From the NCBI GenBank assembly GCA_022570795.1, contig JAKUDP010000013.1, positions 372,001-436,000 of the forward strand: a stretch of 64,000 nt of DNA, written 5' to 3'. Under the pieces are notes generated by a model that worked only from the letters and a program-made list of their open reading frames with translations, made no database searches and was not told the DNA's origin. This DNA comes from Sphaerulina vaccinii (taxonomy: Eukaryota; Ascomycota; Dothideomycetes; Mycosphaerellales; Mycosphaerellaceae). The position numbers and the translations under genes were made by a program. This document shows, piece by piece, positions 53,964 to 62,929 of this stretch (positions are counted from its first letter, which is position 1; each line of letters begins with the position of its first letter).

Positions 53964-55979
53964 TCAGACCAATCGCAGCTCTTGCATGTTATCCACTCTT
54001 TCAAAGAACGCTTGTTCCAAGATCTGAAATGCACCAACTCGTCCGAAAGCACCATCGCTTACCCTGGTAAGAATCAAGCCGTCTACGAGCGGCGTCAGAG
54101 TGCTTCCAGTCGAGTCAATGAGCTGGAGACACCACACATCATCTTGTACTGCTTCGAAGAGATCGAATACACCAGCAGCGACGACCAAGTCATCGCTTGC
54201 TAGCAGATGGACTCGCCCACTCACTGAAGCTCGACGCAATAGCCTGCGAAGACCGGAGTGGTAACCGGCAATTGGCTTCGAAGAGAGTGTTACTGGCAGC
54301 ACAGCGCCTCGAATCTCTAGAGTGCAGTTCGGCATACTCAGATTGCTAGCATTGCAGCCCTTTTGCAGTGTCCACTTCTCGCCATGCACGGGCGTAACTC
54401 GCCATCGAGCTCGATTGTCGAACAAGCTATCGTACTTCGTCTGAGACAGGAAGCTGTACATGACAGGTCCAGTAAGTGCTGCCCAGGACCACGATGGTGC
54501 ACGAGTAACCACACTGCCTATCACTTCCGGGCGATACTGGCTAGTGGCGACTGGTCGAGCTCTAGCGGCAAACATGACAGACTGAAGTCTCCTTGGCAGC
54601 CAGAAAAGTCCTCGTATCATGTCATCTTCCCATAAACCAGCCAAGTATCTCGCCTGCCGTGTTCTTTCGACAAGTTGCGCAATACCTGACATTGCTGGGA
54701 AGATGTCGAAGGGATCCCACATGGTTCGGGAGCCGTATTGCTCTACCAGCTCGTAATATCGAGAAAGTACGGCTCGTCGATGTGTACTGTCCGAAGTATT
54801 CGGACTGCGACGCAGGACTGCATTCCCGCCATTCGCTTTGACTGAGGTGATCCTACCACTTTCGGAGACCGCGTGTTCCTGGCACTTGAAGGTCAACTGG
54901 CCAGTGCCGAATACGATCATCCTGGTGCTCAAGATGCGCTCTTGAAAGCACCAGGCTCGGTTTTCGACCGGGCCGTCTTTGGCTCCCGGTTGCATGGTAG
55001 CATATACCATGCCATCGGCAGTCTTGTCAAGTGGATGTGAGAATGTGATCGGAACGTCAGAGATGCCATCGAGACTTGCGTGAGTGTTCAGGAAGCCCTC
55101 GGAGCTACTGGCTGCACGTCCGGCGACCAATGTTAGATGAGCATTGCCATAGACTTGCGCCATTGTGATAGACTCTCGCGCCCAATCCTCTGCATCGCCT
55201 TGCACAATGCATATGGCATCGATCCAGATGTACCTGATCCCTAGGCGGCGAGCAACTTCTACAGCCTCTCTGTTTGTCTTGTTCAATGCCAACTCGTCGA
55301 TTCGTACTAGCAGCTCCTGCAAATTCTCATTGATCAGTCGGAGGCCGTGGTTGCCGCCCCAGCAGTATGAAAGTGCAATGTATGGAGCTCCCTGCTCTGG
55401 CGACAATACCAAGCGTGTCGGTTGCACGCCGTCTCCTATACATATCAGCCGAGTAGGCGCGAAGCCTCCAGTCAGTCCCCGGCAGCGTTTGTGTCCACTA
55501 AGACATTCAGACATCCAGTGCTCGATCATAAGATATTGGTCTGCAAGGTTCGAGGATTTGATGTATGATCGTCCTTTGATCCACTTCGCTGCAGGCGTTC
55601 TAGGCTCTGCGTACACGTTGAGGTAGACAAGAATGTCCGATGTGCCTCCTTCACTCGCTCCAGCTCTTTGGAAGTATGTCTTGCCTATACTGACGCAGAT
55701 GGAGCTGCCCATGGTGTGTTCTGATGTGAAAGAAGCCATACCAGTATCGTCGAACAGCCCGTTGAGATAGATCTTGCCCGAGTCCAAGTTCTTGAGCGCA
55801 TTTTGGAACACTGCGTCAGGTATGCCCTGCTGCAAAGCCGTGAAGCAGAGTAAGCAGAAAGGGCAACCAGTTTGCGAGCTGGCCTTGAGGGCAGCCAAGC
55901 TGCTGTGCTGGGGAACATCGTTATCTCTCAAGGCGTCGACATTCAATGGGAGCGCTCGGCACACATTGCAAAGAGCCAT
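53964..55979 (-). CDS. HET-domain (heterokaryon incompatibility-type) protein
   Basis: 671 aa, intact, single exon. The head has several Cys (MALCNVCRALP; GCPFCLLCF), as in many fungal HET proteins. The HET domain spans about residues 198-350: PYIALSYCWGGNHG, NREAVEVARRLGIRYIWIDAICIVQGDAEDW, ESITMAQVYGNAHLTLVAGR. Downstream family marks are ENRAWCFQERILSTRMIVFG and APSWSWAAL. HET domains resemble TIR domains in fold and mediate non-self recognition cell death; a partner locus cannot be identified here. No NACHT, ankyrin or WD40 domain is attached. Confidence 0.95.
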   Translation of the reverse strand: MALCNVCRALPLNVDALRDNDVPQHSSLAALKASSQTGCPFCLLCFTALQQGIPDAVFQNALKNLDSGKIYLNGLFDDTGMASFTSEHTMGSSICVSIGKTYFQRAGASEGGTSDILVYLNVYAEPRTPAAKWIKGRSYIKSSNLADQYLMIEHWMSECLSGHKRCRGLTGGFAPTRLICIGDGVQPTRLVLSPEQGAPYIALSYCWGGNHGLRLINENLQELLVRIDELALNKTNREAVEVARRLGIRYIWIDAICIVQGDAEDWARESITMAQVYGNAHLTLVAGRAASSSEGFLNTHASLDGISDVPITFSHPLDKTADGMVYATMQPGAKDGPVENRAWCFQERILSTRMIVFGTGQLTFKCQEHAVSESGRITSVKANGGNAVLRRSPNTSDSTHRRAVLSRYYELVEQYGSRTMWDPFDIFPAMSGIAQLVERTRQARYLAGLWEDDMIRGLFWLPRRLQSVMFAARARPVATSQYRPEVIGSVVTRAPSWSWAALTGPVMYSFLSQTKYDSLFDNRARWRVTPVHGEKWTLQKGCNASNLSMPNCTLEIRGAVLPVTLSSKPIAGYHSGLRRLLRRASVSGRVHLLASDDLVVAAGVFDLFEAVQDDVWCLQLIDSTGSTLTPLVDGLILTRVSDGAFGRVGAFQILEQAFFERVDNMQELRLV

Positions 55980-56276
55980 AGTAGAGATGACGATTCTTGA
56001 GTCGTGGTAATTTGCAGTTTGAGATGCAGCTTCGACTCAGCTGAGGTATGCATGAAAGCGGATCCACTTGGTGATTGGATAATCAGCTCAGCTGAATGGC
56101 TTGTGTCTCCTTGGGAGGTCGTACTGCAGTCGCAAAGCAGTACAAGTCCAGACGCTGAGTAGTCATCAAACCTGCCTTGATTTGCGATGCATCGAGAAAA
56201 TTGTGCCGGGGTAGGCAGCTTGAATCAATAGACTCTTCCGAGCACTTCGTCAGTCTATGGAGCCATGCTATCGATA

Positions 56277-57740
56277 CTACAAGTCTAGTAATTGGTCGTT
56301 GCCCAGCATCTTCGCCATCGGGTCGCTAGCATTGACCTTCTCTCGTCTGTATTTCTCCATCTCAGCCTCCGTCACTCCACCACCTGACAGTTCTGCCATC
56401 CTCCTGCGACTTTCATCTTGAGTTTGTTTCTCAGGCCGATCAGCACCATTCGGAATGTGCTTCTCTTGTTTTGCCTTTTCCGCGGCAGCAGTCTCAGCAT
56501 CAACCTCTTCAGGCGCTGATTCGATCATCAGTCCTCGCGAGAAGTTCTCAGATTCTTCGTGCGCCTGTTTCCCCTCTTCACCAGTACAGAAACTGTTCTT
56601 GACCACACTATGACAGCACTGATATCCCCATTGTCCGTCTTTCCACCAGCTGCCGAAGACGCTGGTATGGTTGTTGATGTGCACATCCTCCGGATACATG
56701 CTCTTCTCCTTCTTTTCTGCTTCTCCCTTGATGCGACCTCTTTCATCATACTCCACATATCTCTCGCTGCTCGTCACGCCCGTAGCAGCGAGCTGCGCAG
56801 CTTTCTTTGCAGTGGTGGTAGGTTGCACGCCATACTTCTCAGCGAGCATCTTCTTCTTCGCCTCAGCCTTCTGCACCTCCTCCTCCGCCTTCCGTTTCCT
56901 CGTAAGTTGTGCCTGAGTAGGATTTGCCTGAATATGGATCTTGTCCTTGTCTCCTCTCTCCTGCGTCTCCCAAGCATATGTTGAAGCCTTTTCAAACTCG
57001 GCAGCATCGCCACTCTGCTTCCCAGTGAATCCATCATCCGCGTCCAGGCTATTCGGATCTCCACCTCCAGAGTCAATCATACTTCTCGTCTTCGGATCGT
57101 ACTTCGCACTCTCTAAGTCCAAGTTGACCAGATACTTCGCCGTGTCCTCGCGAAGTCGTAAATTCCTCGTAGAAGTGGCCTGCTTTCTTCCCATGTCTGT
57201 CTCAGCTTCATATTTGTCTCCGTCCTCTCCACCTTCCTCACCATTCTCCTTCTTCGCCGCCTCTCGTCTTATGGCTTCCACAGCTTCGTAGTCTTCGACC
57301 ACCTCTTTATATTCGCTCGCATCAAACCCATTCCATCGGTCTCTCTTCGCATCCCAGCCCAACTCCACCTTCTGCACATTCTCATCAGCCTGGATGTCTT
57401 TGCCAGTCCACCTCGCTCCCTTCTTCCTTTTCCGTTGAAGACAATCTTTCTCTTTATGGCTCATCGAACCACAATTCTCGCATGCTCCCTTGCGGTACTT
57501 GGTCGCTGCAGGACCTTTCTTGGATCCTCGATCGTACCATTGTGCTGCTGCGAGGGAGTCTTTCTCTTTTTGATGATCGTTCTGAAGACGTTGATGTTCG
57601 AGGTAGTCGGCATCGGAGGATACTGTGCTGTCGTCGATGTAAAAGGGCTTTTTGGCGATGAAGGATGGGATGTATTCGTTGCGGTCGTTGCTCTTCTTCT
57701 TCTCGTCCTGATTTGCACCGGACGCTGGGTTGGGAGGCAT
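56277..57740 (-). CDS. SLU7: Pre-mRNA splicing factor Slu7
   Basis: 487 aa from MPPNPASG (ATG 57738-57740). The upstream in-frame stretch includes a CT microsatellite and is leader, not protein. Marks: RNEYIPSFIAKKPFYIDD, a CCHC zinc knuckle C87-x2-C90-x4-H95-x4-C100 (CENCGSMSHKEKDC), RWTGKDIQADE, SYAWET-like STYAWETQERGDKD, and the C-terminal HTSVFGSWWKDGQWGYQCCH block. Slu7 acts in the second catalytic step of splicing, helping 3' splice-site choice in the spliceosome. It is divergently arranged with CAB2, sharing a 392-bp upstream region. Confidence 0.97.
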   Translation of the reverse strand: MPPNPASGANQDEKKKSNDRNEYIPSFIAKKPFYIDDSTVSSDADYLEHQRLQNDHQKEKDSLAAAQWYDRGSKKGPAATKYRKGACENCGSMSHKEKDCLQRKRKKGARWTGKDIQADENVQKVELGWDAKRDRWNGFDASEYKEVVEDYEAVEAIRREAAKKENGEEGGEDGDKYEAETDMGRKQATSTRNLRLREDTAKYLVNLDLESAKYDPKTRSMIDSGGGDPNSLDADDGFTGKQSGDAAEFEKASTYAWETQERGDKDKIHIQANPTQAQLTRKRKAEEEVQKAEAKKKMLAEKYGVQPTTTAKKAAQLAATGVTSSERYVEYDERGRIKGEAEKKEKSMYPEDVHINNHTSVFGSWWKDGQWGYQCCHSVVKNSFCTGEEGKQAHEESENFSRGLMIESAPEEVDAETAAAEKAKQEKHIPNGADRPEKQTQDESRRRMAELSGGGVTEAEMEKYRREKVNASDPMAKMLGNDQLLDL

Positions 57741-57810
57741 CTTGACGACGTTCTTCGTGTTGGCTGTGGAAGAGAGTCGATCAACTTCCCAAGCAGGACG
57801 ACTGATGTAC

Positions 57811-57815
<5 letters not shown>

Positions 57816-57844
<29 letters not shown>
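57816..57844. repeat. GA dinucleotide microsatellite, (GA)14
   Basis: 29 bases of uninterrupted GA alternation, 76 bp upstream of the SLU7 start codon, CT-rich on the SLU7 sense strand. Probably in the 5' leader or core promoter. Confidence 0.95.
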
Positions 57845-57846
<2 letters not shown>

Positions 57847-58092
57847 CTGTGGTAGAAGAGGCTTATGTAAGACAGCGCTGCTGTTCTCGATTTCACGTTG
57901 CAGAATACAGACTGCACTAAGACATCCCACCTTCCGTCTGTCCACATCTCACAACATGCTCCTTCTCGGTGTAATGGAACTGCCTCTTACTTTGTCTACG
58001 CGTCCAGAACAGATGATACCACCTGGTTGAAAACAAGAACATCTCCGCCGACAGCGTCCACCTCCGCCAAGCGACAACATACCGTGTCACCA

Positions 58093-58112
58093 AAAGCAAG
58101 CAAGCAAGCAAG
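58093..58112. repeat. AAGC tetranucleotide repeat, about five copies
   Basis: Directly repeated AAGC units ending about 20 nt before the CAB2 ATG, so probably in its 5' leader. Confidence 0.85.
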
Positions 58113-58132
58113 CGCATCTCAGAGACATCAAG

Positions 58133-59173
58133 ATGGAATACTTCGAGCTAAACCCCAAGCCTTCTTCCTTGGACCAGCATATGATCACAGCCAAGTCTTT
58201 CATACAGCAACATGCTCAAGCCAATCGTCGCGTGGCCCTCGTCACATCCGGAGGCACAACAGTCCCTCTGGAGAATCAGACTGTCCGATTCATCGACAAC
58301 TTCTCAGCTGGAACCAGAGGCGCAACTTCAGCAGAATACTTTCTAGCGAATGGCTATGCTGTCATCTTTCTCCACAGGCAATTCAGTCTGCTGCCATACT
58401 CCAGGCATTACAGTCACAGCACCAACTGCTTCCTTGACTACATGTCCTACTCGGAAGACGGTCCGGTATCAGTGCAAAGCAAATACCAAGATGAGATGGG
58501 GAGAGTGTTGCGCGAATATCGCAAGGTCAAGAAGGAAGGACTTCTGCTTCTGCTACCTTTTGTCACTGTCAATGAGTATCTCTGGCATCTGAGAAGTCTG
58601 GCAGAACTCATGCAACCCCTTGGCAGTGGCGGACTCTTCTACCTAGCAGCCGCTGTCTCAGACTTCTTCGTACCTGCCGAGAAGATGGTCGAACACAAGA
58701 TCCAGAGCTCAGAAGATTTCAATGCAAAGAAGCAAGATGGAGTCAGCCAAGAAAAGATGCCAGCAGCCCATATGGATGGCGCACTCCTCAAAATCGACCT
58801 CGACCCTGTACCCAAGTTCTTGAAGTCTCTTGTCGATAGCTGGGCTCCCAGGGCGATGATAGTCTCATTCAAGCTGGAGACAGACCCTGCTCTGCTGCAG
58901 GAGAAGTGTTCCTACGCACTCAAGAAGTACGCGCATCATCTCGTTATTGGCAATTTGCTAAACACGAGGAAATATGAGGTTCTTTTCGTATCTGCTGGTG
59001 GAGGCGAAAAGTGGATCAGAGTGCCGCAGGGCACCTCAGAAGGCAAAGATGCCGTGGAGATTGAAAGCCTCATCATTCCCGAAGTGGCTAAACTCCACAC
59101 GCATATGATAGAGCACGGCGATCCCAGGAGGCTAAGTCATGGATCAAGTGGTGTTGAGAAGCCTGCGCTATAG
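58133..59173 (+). CDS. CAB2: Phosphopantothenate-cysteine ligase
   Basis: 346 aa, single exon. Starts MEYFELNPKPSSLDQH. Marks: RVALVTSGGTTVPLENQTVR, FIDNFSAGTRGATSAEYFLA (nucleotide and substrate loop), LFYLAAAVSDFFVPAEKM and MIVSFKLETDPALLQEK, ending with LVIGNLLNTRKYEVLFVS. These are the conserved blocks of eukaryotic PPCS (yeast Cab2, human PPCS). It joins 4'-phosphopantothenate and cysteine using ATP or CTP, the second step of coenzyme A synthesis; cytosolic. Length is normal for the family. Confidence 0.97.
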   Translation: MEYFELNPKPSSLDQHMITAKSFIQQHAQANRRVALVTSGGTTVPLENQTVRFIDNFSAGTRGATSAEYFLANGYAVIFLHRQFSLLPYSRHYSHSTNCFLDYMSYSEDGPVSVQSKYQDEMGRVLREYRKVKKEGLLLLLPFVTVNEYLWHLRSLAELMQPLGSGGLFYLAAAVSDFFVPAEKMVEHKIQSSEDFNAKKQDGVSQEKMPAAHMDGALLKIDLDPVPKFLKSLVDSWAPRAMIVSFKLETDPALLQEKCSYALKKYAHHLVIGNLLNTRKYEVLFVSAGGGEKWIRVPQGTSEGKDAVEIESLIIPEVAKLHTHMIEHGDPRRLSHGSSGVEKPAL

Positions 59174-59614
59174 CTGCTCTCCGTGGGTAGTCGATGACCA
59201 GGGAAGTGAGCAGGAGGAAGTGACGATAACGGCTTTGATGACAAGTTGGAGAAGAATTCCATCAGCATCATACATCGTAGACGCTAGATAGATTCCACGA
59301 ATCGATGAATTGAGGATCGTAGCCTGCTTCGCGCAGTTGACTTTCATTGGCCGAGGACAGATGGAATGTTCGTTGCCGGCCTCTCAGCGATCTCGCGTCG
59401 TGTATGCCACCATATGCAGGCCCGACCTGCAAGCAAACTCGATCCCAGAACCGGAGAGGTGGAATCCTAAGCTTGTATTCAGCCTGCTTGTTACTGTGCC
59501 TTGGACGGAAGAATAGCGTTGCCTTGTAGCACGGATCCCTCTGCAACAAGGATATCCTGGTCCACGCATTCTTGACTTCGATGCCTAGGAGAATCGTTTC
59601 ACTACAACAAGGAC
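59174..59614. other. Intergenic with an uncertain 93-codon minus ORF
   Basis: A minus frame 59268-59549 encodes a basic 93-residue peptide without motif, ending WNLSSVYDV. It may be a gene remnant; I do not call it. Confidence 0.35.
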
Positions 59615-60487
59615 ATGATAGACAGCAGTCTGCACAGCATACCAGCCTTCGCTATTTTCATACGATATGCTAGGCTGCAGTGCCTGCTGCTACGTGGGTC
59701 GATGCCACGCGTACTTGCAGTACTATCACAACGATATATACTATCATCAAGCATTGCACAAAACAATAGAAGCACCAAACGCAAGACCCTTCTCGACAGC
59801 AGGACAGAAGTGAGACAAACCTCATCAAGACAGCTATCACCATCGTCATTGACGGCATATTCTCTATCTTCGCCACTCCGATCTACGGCCTCTCACCAAC
59901 CACTCGGCCTCGCAAGAATGGCTGTCACATCCCACGTGCCGATGACTATAGACGACCAAACACCACAACCATATACTCCAACCAGGCGCGAAACAATCTA
60001 TAGCCAGTCCACGGCTGAAGACGACCTCTTTCCTGACAGCATTATAGTAGAGTTCTCTCTGGACGACATGGCGATTTCCTCACTGAAGCCTAATCCCGCA
60101 TCTGTCAGCAATGATCTAGAGCTCCAAAATCTCCTCGACGAAGAGCTCGAACTCACACACCTTCTGGATGAATACGATGAGCCAGAGCTATCGCACGAAT
60201 TGCTAGAACTCGATGAAATGCTGGACGAATTGCTTGATCTCATTCTGGTCAACATCAACGAAAACATCTTCGCCCAGACTGATCGTTGCAATGCTATGGC
60301 CCTGGACCTTATGGCTAGCCTTAATGCGCTCACATCGGCAAATGAGCCTGCAAGGTTCTTGTCCAGAAGGTCAGCTAGACCGTCTAGACTACCGGTGAGG
60401 CCGATTGCGAGGAGGAGACCTAGAGCTAGATGGTCTTGGGCGTCAGCGTCGTCGACATCGTCAACGTCGTCATCGTTTTCAATGTGA
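59615..60487 (+). CDS. Uncertain hypothetical protein, acidic Leu/Glu/Asp-rich
   Basis: The frame is open for 290 aa; a likelier start is MAVTSHVPMTIDD (ATG 59918), leaving 189 aa. The body is acidic and helical (LQNLLDEELELTHLLDEYDE, LLELDEMLDELLDLILVN) and the end is Arg- then Ser-rich. The antisense frame (59998-60492) is also open for 164 codons and partly protein-like (LALGLLLAIGLTGSLDGLAD), so which strand is coding is not certain. No family recognised. Confidence 0.35.
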   Translation: MIDSSLHSIPAFAIFIRYARLQCLLLRGSMPRVLAVLSQRYILSSSIAQNNRSTKRKTLLDSRTEVRQTSSRQLSPSSLTAYSLSSPLRSTASHQPLGLARMAVTSHVPMTIDDQTPQPYTPTRRETIYSQSTAEDDLFPDSIIVEFSLDDMAISSLKPNPASVSNDLELQNLLDEELELTHLLDEYDEPELSHELLELDEMLDELLDLILVNINENIFAQTDRCNAMALDLMASLNALTSANEPARFLSRRSARPSRLPVRPIARRRPRARWSWASASSTSSTSSSFSM

Positions 60488-61007
60488 GGCACTGAAACGA
60501 ACGCAGCTCGTGTCGTATATCACCTACGCCTGAATAGCGATGGCGAAAGACTCCGCTGAGCACTGCGGGTGCCATCTCCTACTTGGGCTCAAGACTCTCG
60601 CCATGGTCGGAGTCAAGCACTGAAGAGGGGCATCACGCTGCATGACTTCATCTGTCGCTTCGGGAAGAAAGTTGTTACGGCGCCGGCCCGCGAGAGCAAA
60701 CAATACGTGCCAAGCATCTCGAGAAATAACTTCGCACTCGCATCGAAGTTGACGACTCTCGACACAAGACAGGATTCAATCACAGCGTTCGCGCCCTCTT
60801 CTTCTGGCGGTACGTGCGCATTGCCCTTCTTCTACTGTTCTTTCGCTGATTCGAGAGAAGTTCGCTCATGATACGGCTTCACCTCCATACCACGCACTAC
60901 CGTCCGGCACGCCGGCGCACACCACGATCACTTATTCGAAGCACCATCAGGACAATCAGGAGCAATACGAGTCAGAGAGAAGTAGAACAGGATGGCACAA
61001 CTAGTAA
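60488..61007. other. Last normal-composition sequence before the AT-rich block
   Basis: Balanced base composition, no supported gene (a 100-codon plus frame at 60569-60871 lacks motifs). Composition changes abruptly near 61008. Confidence 0.5.
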
Positions 61008-61069
61008 GTTTCGCGCTAATAATTAATATTCAACGCAATTACTATAGTTAGTTGGTCGATTGGAGGCGC

Positions 61070-61107
61070 AATTACAACTAAGTTAAGGCCTCTAATTAGT
61101 TGCAATT
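61070..61107. repeat. Imperfect inverted repeat at the edge of the RIP block
   Basis: AATTACAACTAA at 61070-61081 and TTAGTTGCAATT at 61096-61107 are reverse complements except for one position, where the difference is of G-to-A type. The loop is 14 nt. It lies at the composition border and may be part of an element end. Confidence 0.6.
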
Positions 61108-62929
61108 AAGCTTATAAAGGTCGTTTAGTTGCAATCTAGTACCTTAGTTAATTATAGAACTAGTCTTAGTAGCTCTAAGTAAGTAAATAAATAAGTAATA
61201 TAGCTAAAACTTTATAGATATTGCTCCGAATAGTTACTCTAAGCTTCTTAGAATAGCTACTATTATTTTATATAATAATCTAGTAAATTATAAGTAAATA
61301 ATTTATATCTTAGTAGCTATAGAAGTATCTATTTAGCTTATATATTCTTAAATACTTACTTTTGCTTTAACTCTATTAAATTCTATACTCTTTCTAGCTA
61401 TACTATTACCTATAGCTATCTCGTATTCTCCTTCTAATTATTATTACTACTGCCTAATACTATAGGGAGTAAGAATTATTAGGAGATTCGAGAAGAGAGG
61501 CTAGAGTAGTAATTTAAAAGCAAATTCGAGGATATAGAAGCTACTATATAGATATTAGTAAAAACTATAGTTTTAGTACTCTAGTAACTTTTAAACCTCT
61601 TATAAATTAGTAGTATACTACTTATTAATAGCTTTTTTATACTATTAGAGCCCTCTATTAAAAATAGCTCGAATTATTAATCTACTTACTTATTAGCTTG
61701 TTTTGAATTAATATAACTAACTTAGCTTCTTCTAGATAGTCTAGCGCTAATACTATAGCTACGACAACTTTATAGCTTACTAAATAACTCTAGTATAACT
61801 TCTAGTAGTAGCTCTATATATATTATCGACTTTAGTAATATAGACTCTTTATATACTAGCTTAGAGCTAATATCTAGTACTTAAAATACTCGAATTTATA
61901 AACTAGCCTAAGCTCTATTACTACCTCTAGATCTTAGTCTCGATTTTAGTAAGTCTCTTACCTTAAATATAGACGTTAGACTAGCTACTATAGACTCTAT
62001 ATAGGACGAGAATAGTAATAAAGAGAATACTTTACTTTATAGCTACTACTAATATATATACTATACTAATAGCTCTAAGATAGTAAAGACAAGTAGTAGC
62101 TTTATTAAAGTATCTACTAAGTTTAATACTAGAGCTACTACTTGCTTTATATTTACTAGTTAGTAGTATTATTATACAACTATTACTAAGTTAAAGTATA
62201 TAACTAGCGACTTCTATACTTATAGTAAGTATATTGTCGACGAGCTTACTAGTATATAATACTAGCTCTATTACTACTATAAGTATAAGAACAAGACTCG
62301 TATCTATACTATTTCTAGTACTAACTCTATTTATAAGTACTACTACGAGAAGTATAGTATATAGTTTGCAAACAATTGCGAACTTTCTATAGCTATTAAT
62401 ACTAACTTATCCTCGCAAAGTAGAATAATAAGCTAGATCTTTAGTATTGCTAGTATCTTTAAAAAGTAGTTTCTATCGAAATAGGATAATAATATATATA
62501 CCTACGATATATAGAAAGAGTCTTAATATATAATAGAAGTAGAAGTATTAGATAGGAACTAACTATATTAATTGTATTAGTTAGTTACAAGTTGTATCTC
62601 CTCCTAAGATATAGAGTATTAGATAAGTTACGTAACCTACTGTCACGTGACCTATATTATATAATCTAATCCCTAAGAGGGTGTCTCTTAGATAGTCTAA
62701 CTAGACTATACTTTCTAATATTCCTACTTAGGCTAGATAGTCCTTCTACTCTATATTCTAGTATTTATATTCTATTCCAAATCTCGATAACTTATTAAGT
62801 ATAGAAGAGCTATTTATATAAGCTAGAGTTGTCTTATAAACTCCTAGAATTAGGGACTATTCTTCGGCTTAGTTAACCTATCTATAACTATCTCTTTTAT
62901 TAGAATATATACTACTACTATCTTTCTTT

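Larger units (their letters stand above)
57741..58132. promoter_or_regulatory. Shared bidirectional promoter region SLU7 / CAB2
   Basis: The only 392 bp between the two start codons. It includes a perfect (GA)14 run and a tetranucleotide AAGC run. No TATA box is evident on either side, as often for housekeeping genes. Confidence 0.6.
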
